From the NCBI RefSeq assembly GCF_026126405.1, contig NZ_JAFMTQ010000008.1, forward strand, positions 1 to 64,000: DNA of 64,000 nt, given 5' to 3'. Below are positions 19,547-28,071 of this stretch, in pieces (position 1 is the first letter of the stretch; the number at the start of each line of letters is the position of its first letter). The notes under the pieces were generated by a model, which saw only the letters and a program-made list of their open reading frames with translations, was not told the origin of the DNA and ran no database searches. The position numbers and the translations under genes are program-made. Source of the DNA: Aureitalea sp. L0-47. GTDB lineage: Bacteria; Bacteroidota; Bacteroidia; Flavobacteriales; Flavobacteriaceae.

Positions 19547-19789
19547 ATGACGGATATTATTGTTTGTGTTTTTATATGTATTGTAGCCGCTGTATTGCTC
19601 CTGCATTATCGTAATGTTCGAAGGATCACCACAGAACACAATAACGAAATGACATATATGAACAATGAATATGAAAAGAATCGTAGTCAAATGGTGAAGA
19701 GAGAATCCGGGCTCAATGGTTATGACTTTCTCAAATATAATTTACAACAATCGCTTATTGTTCAACCGGGTATTTCAATCAATGTTTAA
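19547..19789 (+). CDS. Small single-pass membrane protein in the signalling island
   Basis: An 80-residue ORF. Residues 3-22 are a strong hydrophobic helix (IIVCVFICIVAAVLLLHYR). A polar, charged stretch (residues 26-60) and a short tail follow. I recognise no family. Support for it being real is positional: it has its own promoter (site D) ending 21 nt before its ATG, and its stop overlaps the start of kinase 2 by 8 nt, which suggests translational coupling. It could be a small kinase-interacting protein. The alternative is that it is only a translated leader for kinase 2. Confidence 0.6.
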   Translation: MTDIIVCVFICIVAAVLLLHYRNVRRITTEHNNEMTYMNNEYEKNRSQMVKRESGLNGYDFLKYNLQQSLIVQPGISINV

Positions 19790-21725
19790 ACATATCAAGC
19801 TCCTCGTTTTAATCTGCTGTACAAGTTCTGTATTTGCCCAGGATCCTATTGACAGTCTGCGGAACGTTGCTGGGGACCAAACAGGGATCGAATTGGTAAA
19901 AACCTTCAACGAGCTGTCCTGGCACTACAAGAACAGGGACCTGGACAGTGCCGATTATTTTGCCAATAACGCTATCATCGAAGCTGAAAAATTAAAGGAC
20001 GATAGATCGATTGCTTCCGCTTTCAACAGTAAGGCCAGTGTTTTTGAAGCCAGGGGAGTGCTGGACAGCGCAAAATTGTATCACGAGAGAGGCCTTGAGC
20101 TTAAAATTGCAATACAAGACAGCTTAGGAATGGCCGATTCCTTCAACAACCTCGGGATCATCTATGATGAAAAAGGCGATTATTCCGAAGCAATTTCGCA
20201 CTACTTCCAGGCACTGGAGATATACGAAGAAAAAGCAACTGAATTCGACAAAGTACCTATGGTGCTGGTCAATATTGGGATAGTCTACAAAAAACAGAAA
20301 GAGTTCGACAAGGTCCTTGAATATTACGAAAGAGCGCTTGAGATCTACAGGGAGAACGACTCGGACTTTGGTATTACCATTACCACGGGAAATATAGGTT
20401 CGGTGCTATTGAATCTGAAGGAATTTGAGGAATCCATTCGGTATTCTGAAGAAGCCATGCAAGGATATAAGAACTTGGGCTACGATCGATACGTCCCCTA
20501 TATGCTGATCAATATGGCCGTTGCCAGGGACAGTCTGAGTGACTACACCAAGGCGAAACAATTGTACGATCAATCTGTTTCATTGTTTGAGCAGGACAAT
20601 AATCTGTACGAGTTATCGAATGCCAGGATCGGCTTGGGATCCTTAATGACAAAACAGGGAGATGTTTCGGGAGGAATTACGGTTCTAAACGAGGCTCTGC
20701 AAATGGCCGAAGCCAATGGTTTCATGGAATTTCGTGTCAAAGCCCTGAAAGAACTATCAAAAGCTGAAGCTCAACGTGGCAACTACCGGGCAGCCCACGA
20801 TTTTTCCAGTCGCTACGCCAGGGGTATAGATAGTCTGTTTTCCAAAGAGAAAACCGAGGCCATTGTTGAAATGGAAGCCAAATACGAGACCGAAAAGAAG
20901 GAAAAAGAGATCATGACCCAACGTGCTGAACTGGCCGAGAAGGAACTGGAAGTGAAGAGAAAGAACAATATGATCTTTGGGGGATTTGGATTGGCTTTTG
21001 TACTGGCATTGATAGGTTATTTACTCTACCAACAGCAAAAATTGAAAAACCGACAGCTCAGGAAAGAAGGTGAATTGAAGGCGGCACTTGCAAAGATCGA
21101 AACTCAAAACCAACTCCAGGAACAGCGACTCCGTATATCGAGGGATCTGCATGACAATATCGGCGCCCAGCTCACTTTTATCATTTCAAGCCTGGATAAC
21201 CTGAAATATGGATTCAAGAACATGAGCGAAGGACTGGAATCCAGGCTACAAGGAATAAGCGGCTTCACGAGTCAGACCATTTATGAACTACGGGATACCA
21301 TTTGGGCAATGAACAAGAACGGTATTAGCCTGGAAGACCTGCAGGCGAGAATAACGAATTTCATCGATAAGGCACAGTGGGCAAATAAGGATACCAGCTT
21401 TCAATTTTTTATTTCAGAAGGACTCCAAAAAGACGAAACTTTTACATCCACAAAGGGGATGAATATCTACCGCATCATACAGGAAGGGGTGAACAATGCG
21501 ATGAAGTATTCAGAAGCTAACGAAATCAATGTTCGGATCGATGCGGAGGATTCCAATTGTACCGTCCTCATCGAGGATAACGGTATCGGTTTTAATATGA
21601 ATGACATAGAAACGGGCAATGGGCTTAATAATATGAAGAAAAGAGCTTCCGATATTGGCGGAGTCCTTGAAATAAAGTCCAAAGACAAAGAGGGAACACG
21701 TTTACAACTGCGTTTTCCTTGCTAA
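19782..21725 (+). CDS. TPR sensor histidine kinase 2
   Basis: A 647-residue paralogue of the kinase at 17450. The start is the ATG giving MFKHIKLLVLICCTSSVFAQ, a clear signal peptide; an upstream in-frame ATG would bury it. Periplasmic TPR units fill residues 35-350. A coiled coil with TQRAELAEKELEVKRKN and a transmembrane helix (IFGGFGLAFVLALIGYLLY) follow. The HisKA_3 His457 lies in RISRDLHDNIGAQL, and HATPase_c has NIYRIIQEGVNNAMKYS and GNGLNNMKKR. The cytoplasmic and membrane parts closely resemble kinase 1 while the TPR sensor part has diverged, so the pair probably senses different partners but feeds one regulator. It lies downstream of site D. Confidence 0.93.
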   Translation: MFKHIKLLVLICCTSSVFAQDPIDSLRNVAGDQTGIELVKTFNELSWHYKNRDLDSADYFANNAIIEAEKLKDDRSIASAFNSKASVFEARGVLDSAKLYHERGLELKIAIQDSLGMADSFNNLGIIYDEKGDYSEAISHYFQALEIYEEKATEFDKVPMVLVNIGIVYKKQKEFDKVLEYYERALEIYRENDSDFGITITTGNIGSVLLNLKEFEESIRYSEEAMQGYKNLGYDRYVPYMLINMAVARDSLSDYTKAKQLYDQSVSLFEQDNNLYELSNARIGLGSLMTKQGDVSGGITVLNEALQMAEANGFMEFRVKALKELSKAEAQRGNYRAAHDFSSRYARGIDSLFSKEKTEAIVEMEAKYETEKKEKEIMTQRAELAEKELEVKRKNNMIFGGFGLAFVLALIGYLLYQQQKLKNRQLRKEGELKAALAKIETQNQLQEQRLRISRDLHDNIGAQLTFIISSLDNLKYGFKNMSEGLESRLQGISGFTSQTIYELRDTIWAMNKNGISLEDLQARITNFIDKAQWANKDTSFQFFISEGLQKDETFTSTKGMNIYRIIQEGVNNAMKYSEANEINVRIDAEDSNCTVLIEDNGIGFNMNDIETGNGLNNMKKRASDIGGVLEIKSKDKEGTRLQLRFPC

Positions 21726-21743
21726 TTCAAATTGTGATGTAGA

Positions 21744-21791
21744 ATAAGGCAGCTGCCTTATGTTCGGTTAAAAATAAACGCTGTAGATTTA
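21744..21791 (+). promoter_or_regulatory. Palindromic operator and promoter, site E (autoregulatory)
   Basis: ATAAGGCAGCTGCCTTAT at 21744-21761 is a perfect 18-bp palindrome. The -7 element TAGATTTA is at 21784-21791, at the same 31.5-nt spacing. The response regulator ATG follows 22 nt later. This placement implies autoregulation if the regulator is the binding protein. Confidence 0.82.
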
Positions 21792-21813
21792 TACTGATGC
21801 AAAACTTGAGAAA

Positions 21814-22464
21814 ATGAATCTAAAGGTAGCCATAGTAGACGATAACAGTTTCCTTATCCACGCGATAAAGGAAAAGCTGTCTTTCTTTGAAGACATTACA
21901 GTTAAGGCTACTGCATTGAACGGAAGTGAGTTGTTGGAAAGGCTTGAAGAAAGTCGCAACGTGGACGTTATCCTAATGGATATTGAAATGCCGGTTCTGA
22001 ATGGAATTGAAGCTACCCAGGTAGTGAAACAAAAGTATCCGCAGATCAAGATCATCATGCTCACAGCCTTCGACAATGATGAAAATATCTTTAGCGCGAT
22101 CAAAGCCGGGGCCGATGGTTACCTGCTGAAGGAGATCAATCCGGACGACCTCTACAACGGGATCAAGGAGACTATGAATGGCGGAGCAGCCATGAATCCT
22201 TCCATTGCACTTAAGACATTGAAGTTACTTCGGAATCCAATAGATATCGATAACCCGAGAGACCAGGAAGAGATCTCACTTTCGAAACGAGAAGTAGAGG
22301 TTTTAGAGCAATTGAGTAAAGGTCTTAGCTATACCTTGATAGCAGACAATCTTTTCTTATCGCCCAGTACGGTTAGGAAACATATCGAGAATATCTACAA
22401 GAAATTACAGGTGCACAGCAAGATCGAGGCAGTCCAGAAGGCGAAAAGGCATAATATTATTTAG
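21814..22464 (+). CDS. LuxR/NarL-type response regulator
   Basis: A 216-residue two-domain regulator. The receiver domain has acidic residues D9/D10, phosphoacceptor D56 in VILMDIEMP and the conserved switch Lys in LLKEI. The C-terminal LuxR HTH (LSKREVEVLEQLSKGLSYTL, then LSPSTVRKHIENIYKKLQV) binds DNA as a dimer, which fits a symmetric operator. It lies immediately after two HisKA_3 kinases and carries the perfect palindrome (site E) in its own promoter. I infer that it is the cognate regulator and binds sites A-E. The direction of control is not decidable from sequence, but the site position near -42 favours activation. Confidence 0.93.
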   Translation: MNLKVAIVDDNSFLIHAIKEKLSFFEDITVKATALNGSELLERLEESRNVDVILMDIEMPVLNGIEATQVVKQKYPQIKIIMLTAFDNDENIFSAIKAGADGYLLKEINPDDLYNGIKETMNGGAAMNPSIALKTLKLLRNPIDIDNPRDQEEISLSKREVEVLEQLSKGLSYTLIADNLFLSPSTVRKHIENIYKKLQVHSKIEAVQKAKRHNII

Positions 22465-22580
22465 AAGTCGGAAGTCGGAAGTCGGAAGTCAGAAGTTAAA
22501 AGTCGGAAGTCGGAAGTCGGATGTAAGTTTTGTTGTGTTCAACAACAAACAACAAACAACAAACAACAAACAATGAACAT
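22463..22580. repeat. GAAGTCG heptamer array and AACAAAC repeats
   Basis: Seven or so GAAGTCG-like units occupy 22463-22521, followed by AACAAAC units at 22540-22573. They lie between the 3' ends of the response regulator gene and metK. They belong to the same repeat family as at 76-111 and 7972-8150. Confidence 0.75.
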
Positions 22581-22593
22581 CGAACACTAAACC

Positions 22594-23850
22594 CTAAACC
22601 CCAAAAGCTTCTTTTACCTTATCTACGTAGTCCAGTTTCTCCCAGGTAAATAGTTCAACAGCCAGAGTAGTTTCGGTGTTGTCCGGAGTTTTGAAGGTTT
22701 TGTGAACGATCTCGTTCTTTCTTCCCATGTGTCCGTACGCCGCAGTTTCTGAATACATCGGTTGTCGGAGTTTCAGTCGCTCTTCAATGGCAGAAGGCCT
22801 CATATCAAAAATATCATTGATCTTGGCAGCGATCTCACCGTCTGTCATATCCACTTTTGAAGTTCCGTAGGTATCTACAAAGATTCCCATGGGTTCTACC
22901 ACTCCAATTGCGTAAGAGACCTGAACCAGTATCTCATCACAAACGCCTGCAGCTACCATGTTCTTGGCGATATGCCTGGTGGCGTAAGCCGCCGAACGGT
23001 CTACCTTACTTGGGTCCTTTCCACTGAAGGCACCACCACCGTGGGCTCCCTTACCACCATAGGTATCAACGATGATCTTTCTTCCCGTAAGTCCGGTATC
23101 TCCGTGGGGGCCACCGATAACGAATTTCCCCGTTGGGTTTATGTGATACTTTATGTTGCCATTGAACAATGCCTGTATTTCAGGCTTGAGTTGTGATTTT
23201 ACTCTTGGGATCAATATGCTGATGATGTCGTTCTTGATCTTGGCAAGCATACGATCTTCATCCGCGTCGAAGTCGTCATGCTGAGTGGAAACAACAATAG
23301 CATCAATTCGTGTCGGTTTGTTGTCGTCATTGTACTCAATGGTCACCTGGGCTTTTGAGTCGGGACGCAGATAGGAAATCTCATCGTTTTCCCGTCGCAG
23401 GTTGGCTAGTTCCTTCAATATTTTGTGCGAAAGGTCCAAAGCCAACGGCATATAGTCATCTGTCTCCCGAGTTGCATAACCGAACATCATACCCTGGTCA
23501 CCGGCACCTTGTTCCTCTTTGGTTGCGCGGTCTACTCCGCGGTTGATGTCTTCAGATTGCTCGTGTATGGCCGATAGCACTCCACAGGAGTTTCCGTCGA
23601 ACTGGTACTCACCTTTGGTGTAACCAATTCGGTTGATCACATCCCTGGCAATTTTCTGAACATCGAGGTAGATATTGGACTTCACTTCACCAGCCAAAAC
23701 AACCTGTCCCGTGGTCACTAAGGTTTCACAGGCTACTTTCGACTGAGGGTCGAAGGCTAAGAAGTTGTCGATCAAAGCGTCGCTGATCTGGTCTGCGACT
23801 TTATCCGGGTGTCCTTCAGAAACACTTTCCGAAGTAAATAAATACGGCAT
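22594..23850 (-). CDS. metK: S-adenosylmethionine synthetase
   Basis: A 418-residue enzyme making SAM from methionine and ATP. It starts [25 protein letters not shown] with the metal and ATP site [16 protein letters not shown] is the methionine-binding signature and [16 protein letters not shown] the P-loop-like signature. It is full-length for the family. It is transcribed alone on the minus strand from a TACATTTG -7 element at 23976-23983, leaving a leader of about 115 nt. No SAM-I aptamer is recognisable in that leader, unlike the methionine operon at 29484. Confidence 0.98.
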   Translation of the reverse strand: MPYLFTSESVSEGHPDKVADQISDALIDNFLAFDPQSKVACETLVTTGQVVLAGEVKSNIYLDVQKIARDVINRIGYTKGEYQFDGNSCGVLSAIHEQSEDINRGVDRATKEEQGAGDQGMMFGYATRETDDYMPLALDLSHKILKELANLRRENDEISYLRPDSKAQVTIEYNDDNKPTRIDAIVVSTQHDDFDADEDRMLAKIKNDIISILIPRVKSQLKPEIQALFNGNIKYHINPTGKFVIGGPHGDTGLTGRKIIVDTYGGKGAHGGGAFSGKDPSKVDRSAAYATRHIAKNMVAAGVCDEILVQVSYAIGVVEPMGIFVDTYGTSKVDMTDGEIAAKINDIFDMRPSAIEERLKLRQPMYSETAAYGHMGRKNEIVHKTFKTPDNTETTLAVELFTWEKLDYVDKVKEAFGV

Positions 23851-23975
23851 ATGCTAAGCTATAATTAAAAATTTTGTTCGGGGAAGATTTGACGTAACCT
23901 GTGAAGGAAGTTTGCACTGCCTTTAGCATTTTTTATCGAGGTTGCAATCAGTCAAATCTCTCCTCTTCGAGCGCA

Positions 23976-23983
23976 CAAATGTA
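23976..23983 (-). promoter_or_regulatory. -7 element for metK
   Basis: On the minus strand the sequence reads TACATTTG, an exact TAnnTTTG. It lies 126 nt before the metK ATG. Confidence 0.5.
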
Positions 23984-24008
23984 CATAAATCCGCAATATT
24001 TAAAAAGT

Positions 24009-24542
24009 TTATTGCTTTTTTAAAACAGCCCGCTGAACTGTGGAAATTGGATAGGAAATCACCTTTGTTTTCTCCTCGTTATCCGCTTGGGAAACCCTCC
24101 TTTTCTCCATGTTGGCGGCTGTGATCTCGAAAACCATGTGATCTTCCTGAAAGGTCATAAATGTAGTGAGTAGCGTTCCCTGTACTTCGAAAAGTGAATA
24201 CAGCCTGTTGCCCTGTACTTTGTCGTCTAGAATAATACCATTGTTTTCGTCTACAACGTAGTTACCTTTTTCGGCATCCTCGGCCAATAAAGTATACTTG
24301 CGTTCCTGCCGCATATCTCCTTCGCCGTAGACAAGTGTGTAGTGATATTTTCCGATGGTGTCTGTGGGTTTCAGGTGAAATTCCATTGGGACCTCCTGCG
24401 AACCTCTTTCTGCTTCGATTTCAAGTGTGCCCTTATAAACCCCGAAATAGTCTTCCGGGAAGCTTAGTTCGGATTCTGTTTGGGCATTGATTCCGAAGGA
24501 ACATAAAAAGGGAAAAAACAGCAGAAAAGAAAGGATTTTCAT
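24009..24542 (-). CDS. Secreted protein of unknown function
   Basis: A 177-residue protein with a signal peptide (residues 1-20, MKILSFLLFFPFLCSFGINA). The mature part is a mix of beta strands with F-G-V-Y-K-G-T-L-E-I near residue 32, a pattern seen in lipocalin-like or calycin-type small exported proteins of Bacteroidetes. No catalytic motif is visible and there is no lipobox. It is likely periplasmic. It lies upstream of metK on the same strand with 158 nt between, and divergent from thrA. The function cannot be assigned. Confidence 0.75.
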   Translation of the reverse strand: MKILSFLLFFPFLCSFGINAQTESELSFPEDYFGVYKGTLEIEAERGSQEVPMEFHLKPTDTIGKYHYTLVYGEGDMRQERKYTLLAEDAEKGNYVVDENNGIILDDKVQGNRLYSLFEVQGTLLTTFMTFQEDHMVFEITAANMEKRRVSQADNEEKTKVISYPISTVQRAVLKKQ

Positions 24543-24701
24543 AGTGAGTGATTAAATTTTTACAAAAACTACTGAAAATTAACAATTGTCGGTGATATAG
24601 TAGGCTTAGCGGCTTATTATTTGCAATATCATGACCGGTATCAGTCTTATTTCCTTGAGAAATTAGTATACTTACAGCTTCAATTTTCTAAATCGAATCC
24701 T

Positions 24702-27140
24702 GTGCAAGTACTTAAGTTCGGTGGAACATCTGTGGCGAGTTCCGAAAATATTCGGAAAGTAGTGGAAATCCTGAAGTCGAAAGCCGGCGAAAAAAGAATG
24801 ATCGTAGTGGTTTCGGCCCTGGGGGGTATGACCGATACCCTGCAGCGAGCGGGTGAATTGGCCAATGTGAAGGATGAGCATTATCTTCAGCTTTGGGAGT
24901 CGATCGCGGAACGACATCGGAAAACAGCTTCAGAACTAGGTCTTTCCGGGGCATCGATGGACTATCTAAACGAAGGCCTCTCGGAACTGAAGAAGATATT
25001 ACAGGGTATCTATCTCATCAACGAATTTTCAGCAAAGACAAAAGACAAGGTATTGAGCTTTGGTGAGCTACTCTCTTCATTTATTATTGCTGAATGTACA
25101 CGGCTGCAGTTAGACTCGGTAAAGCGACTGGATAGCAGGGACGTAATTACCACGGATTCCAGTTATACTTGTGCCCAGGTGAATCCTGAAACTACCGGAG
25201 ACAATATTAGAAGGTATTTTGCCGAACACGATGCCCTGATCACCATCGCACCTGGCTTTATTTCAAGGAGTACTGAAGGAGAAACAACTACACTGGGACG
25301 TGGGGGTTCCGATTATTCCGCCGCCATCTTTGCAGCCTCGCTCAATGCATCAGTACTGGAAATCTGGACGGATGTAAGTGGAATGTTCACCGCAAATCCA
25401 AAGCTTGTAAAACAAGCCTTTCCCGTAGAAGAGATCTCGTATCATGAAGCCATGGAGCTTTCTCATTTTGGCGCAAAAGTGCTGTATCCGCCAACTATCC
25501 GACCGGTTCTCGATAAGAACATCCCCATACGTATAAGGAATACTTTTGAACCGGAAGCGGAAGGCACCTTGATCAATAACCAGGGAAACCCGGATTTTGG
25601 AGCCGTAAAGGGAATTAGTCACCTTCCCAATGTATCCCTAATCACACTGGAGGGAACCTGGATGGTGGGAATACCTGGATCCAGTAAACGACTCTTCGAG
25701 GCGCTATCGAACGAAAAGATCAACGTTATATTAATCACACAAGCTTCCTCCGAGCATTCCATTTGTATTGCGGTACAAACACAGGATGCCGATCGAGCGG
25801 CAACAGCTATTGATTCAGAATTTGCTTACGAGAACTCACTGGGCAAAATAGACAAAGCTTCTGTAGAGCACGACCACGCAATTATTGCCGTGATAGGTGA
25901 TAATATGAAAAGCCAACAGGGAACCAGCGGAAAAATGTTCAGTTCTTTAGGAAAGAACAACGTAAATATCAGGGCCATTGCACAGGGAGCTTCAGAACGT
26001 AATATTTCTGCAGTGATCGATGCACGGGATGTAAAAAAGGCATTAAACACACTACACTACAGGTTCTTTGAACGCCAGGTGCAATCCCTTAACCTGTTCG
26101 TAGTAGGCGTTGGAAACGTGGGGAAACGTTTGCTGGACCAGATCAGGCAGCAGCAACAACATTTGTATGATCATCTATACCTGAAGGTACGAGTGGTTGG
26201 GTTAAGTAACTCAAGGAAAATGGTCTTCAACGAAGAAGGCCTGAACCTCGATAATTGGGAATCCCTTCTGCATGACGGAGTAACTAAGGATACTACTAAA
26301 TGGTTCAATACCATTCGGGACCTGAACCTGAGGAACAGCATATTTATCGATATCACGGCCAATGAAGACGTTGCGAATTCCTATGCAGATTACCTGAGAG
26401 AGAATATCGCTATCATTGCCTGTAACAAGATCGCCTGTTCTTCTGAATACGGCAAATACCAGGAGCTTAAGTCTCTTGCCCGAGGCTACAATGCGCCCTT
26501 CCTCTTTGAAACTAACGTAGGAGCAGGCCTGCCAGTGATCAATACGCTGAATAACCTCATCAATTCGGGAGACAGTATCACTTCCATACAAGCGGTGCTA
26601 TCCGGAAGCCTGAATTTCGTGTTCAATAATTTCAATGAGAGTACTACCTTTTTCGACGTGGTGAAGCAGGCGCAGGAAGAGGGATATACCGAACCCGACC
26701 CAAGAATTGACCTGAGTGGGGTAGACGTTGCAAGGAAGATACTCATTTTGGCAAGAGAGAGTGGCCATGCCATCGATATGGAGGACATAGAAAATGATTC
26801 CTTTCTCCCGAGAGCTTCGCTGGATGCGGATTCGGTGGACGATTTCTATGAGACCCTCAAAGATGAGGCGGATCATTTCGATGCGCTTTTCAGAAAGGCG
26901 AATGAGAATGGTAACCGACTCAAATACGTAGCTGAATTTAACGAGGGAAAAGCAAAAGTAGGCCTGCAGGAAGTAAGTGCGGATCATCCGTTCTACAACC
27001 TGGACGGCAAGGACAATATAGTGTTGTTTTACACAGATCGATATGTGGAACAACCACTTATCATTAAAGGAGCGGGAGCCGGTGCGGAAGTGACGGCCTC
27101 CGGACTATTCGGGGATATTATCAGTCTCGGAAAAAGATAA
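24702..27140 (+). CDS. thrA: Bifunctional aspartokinase / homoserine dehydrogenase I
   Basis: It catalyses the first and third steps from aspartate to homoserine. I place the start at GTG 24702, giving (M)QVLKFGGTSVASSENIRKV, which aligns with the family N-terminus; the open frame back to a TTG at 24621 adds 27 unrelated residues. That gives 812 residues, close to the 820 of E. coli ThrA. It has a kinase domain (KFGGTS; GRGGSDYSAA), two ACT domains for feedback control around residues 310-450, and a dehydrogenase with NAD motif GVGNVG near 463. It is the first gene of thrABC, 4 nt before thrB. Confidence 0.95.
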   Translation: MQVLKFGGTSVASSENIRKVVEILKSKAGEKRMIVVVSALGGMTDTLQRAGELANVKDEHYLQLWESIAERHRKTASELGLSGASMDYLNEGLSELKKILQGIYLINEFSAKTKDKVLSFGELLSSFIIAECTRLQLDSVKRLDSRDVITTDSSYTCAQVNPETTGDNIRRYFAEHDALITIAPGFISRSTEGETTTLGRGGSDYSAAIFAASLNASVLEIWTDVSGMFTANPKLVKQAFPVEEISYHEAMELSHFGAKVLYPPTIRPVLDKNIPIRIRNTFEPEAEGTLINNQGNPDFGAVKGISHLPNVSLITLEGTWMVGIPGSSKRLFEALSNEKINVILITQASSEHSICIAVQTQDADRAATAIDSEFAYENSLGKIDKASVEHDHAIIAVIGDNMKSQQGTSGKMFSSLGKNNVNIRAIAQGASERNISAVIDARDVKKALNTLHYRFFERQVQSLNLFVVGVGNVGKRLLDQIRQQQQHLYDHLYLKVRVVGLSNSRKMVFNEEGLNLDNWESLLHDGVTKDTTKWFNTIRDLNLRNSIFIDITANEDVANSYADYLRENIAIIACNKIACSSEYGKYQELKSLARGYNAPFLFETNVGAGLPVINTLNNLINSGDSITSIQAVLSGSLNFVFNNFNESTTFFDVVKQAQEEGYTEPDPRIDLSGVDVARKILILARESGHAIDMEDIENDSFLPRASLDADSVDDFYETLKDEADHFDALFRKANENGNRLKYVAEFNEGKAKVGLQEVSADHPFYNLDGKDNIVLFYTDRYVEQPLIIKGAGAGAEVTASGLFGDIISLGKR

Positions 27141-27144
27141 AAAA

Positions 27145-28071
27145 ATGGATCAGATACGAATTTTTTCACCGGCAACGGTTGCCAATGTATCCTGTGGTTA
27201 CGATACCATGGCTTTCGCATTGGATACCCTGGGTGATGAAATGGTATTCCGAAAGATCAACGAGCCCGAAGTGAGAATCTCAAAGATCACCGGAGCAGAT
27301 CTGCCTTTCGAGGTAGACGAGAATGTTGCTGGCGTTGTTGCCAAGGCGATGCTCGCGGACAGTGGAGCTTCTTTCGGAATAGAAATGGAGATCCATAAAA
27401 AATACAAACCCGGTAGTGGACTGGGTAGCAGTGCAGCCAGCAGTGCGGGCGCTGCCTATGCAGTAAATCATTTTCTCGAGGGAAAGTTTTCACAACTCGA
27501 AATGCTTCGTTATTCAATGATGGGCGAGGAAGTGGCCTGTGGCTCACCTATAGCGGACAACGTGGCGGGAGCACTCTACGGGGGATTTATTTTAATTAGA
27601 AGTTTTGAACCACTGGAGGTTGTTTCGATTCCGGTTCCTTCGGAATTGTTTGCAACGGTGATTCACCCCCAGATCGCAGTGAAGACCGAAGACGCCAGGA
27701 ATGTACTTCCGAAGGAAATTCCCATGAAGACCGCCATAGCGCAGTGGGCCAACGTGGGTGGACTGATCTCGGGATTGTTTGCTTCAGACTACAAACTCAT
27801 TGGTCGCTCACTTGTGGATGGTGTAGCCGAACCCTACAGAAAACAGTTTATCCCGCATTTTGACCAACTAGTTAAATCTGCAAAGGATTCCGGTGCACTG
27901 GGTGGGGGAATTTCAGGCTCAGGTCCGTCGGTTTTTGCATTATCGAAAGGTGAGACAACAGCCAGGCAAGTGGAAGCCGCTTTTGATGCGGTGTACAAGC
28001 CTTCGGGCATAGACTATCATATTTACACCTCGGCTATTGGGCCCAGAGGTGTTAGGATAATTAAGGATTGA
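27145..28071 (+). CDS. thrB: Homoserine kinase
   Basis: A 308-residue GHMP-family kinase that phosphorylates homoserine for threonine synthesis. It starts MDQIRIFSPATVANVSCGYD. The ATP-binding motif KPGSGLGSSAASSAGAAYA is at about residues 92-110 and the GHMP C-terminal motif GGGISGSGPSVFAL near 253. The length is typical. It lies 4 nt after thrA and its TGA overlaps the ATG of thrC (TTGATG), so the three genes are translationally linked. Confidence 0.96.
   Translation: MDQIRIFSPATVANVSCGYDTMAFALDTLGDEMVFRKINEPEVRISKITGADLPFEVDENVAGVVAKAMLADSGASFGIEMEIHKKYKPGSGLGSSAASSAGAAYAVNHFLEGKFSQLEMLRYSMMGEEVACGSPIADNVAGALYGGFILIRSFEPLEVVSIPVPSELFATVIHPQIAVKTEDARNVLPKEIPMKTAIAQWANVGGLISGLFASDYKLIGRSLVDGVAEPYRKQFIPHFDQLVKSAKDSGALGGGISGSGPSVFALSKGETTARQVEAAFDAVYKPSGIDYHIYTSAIGPRGVRIIKD

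Noticed and set aside
22463-22521. CRISPR array
   Set aside because: Units are seven bases, directly adjacent and without unique equal-length spacers, and no cas genes are in the window.
23851-24008. Riboswitch in the metK leader
   Set aside because: No S-box core (no GGTGGAGGG, GCAACC or GGTGCTA strings) and no other known SAM-binding pattern is recognisable by eye.
24631-24666. 11-codon ORF MTGISLISLRN before thrA as a Thr/Ile attenuation leader
   Set aside because: Only one Thr and two Ile codons, no terminator hairpin with a T-run before thrA and no alternative pairing seen. It is not strong enough to call.
24621-24701. TTG-initiated 27-residue extension of ThrA
   Set aside because: The extension has no family similarity, and GTG 24702 places VQVLKFGG exactly where the family starts.
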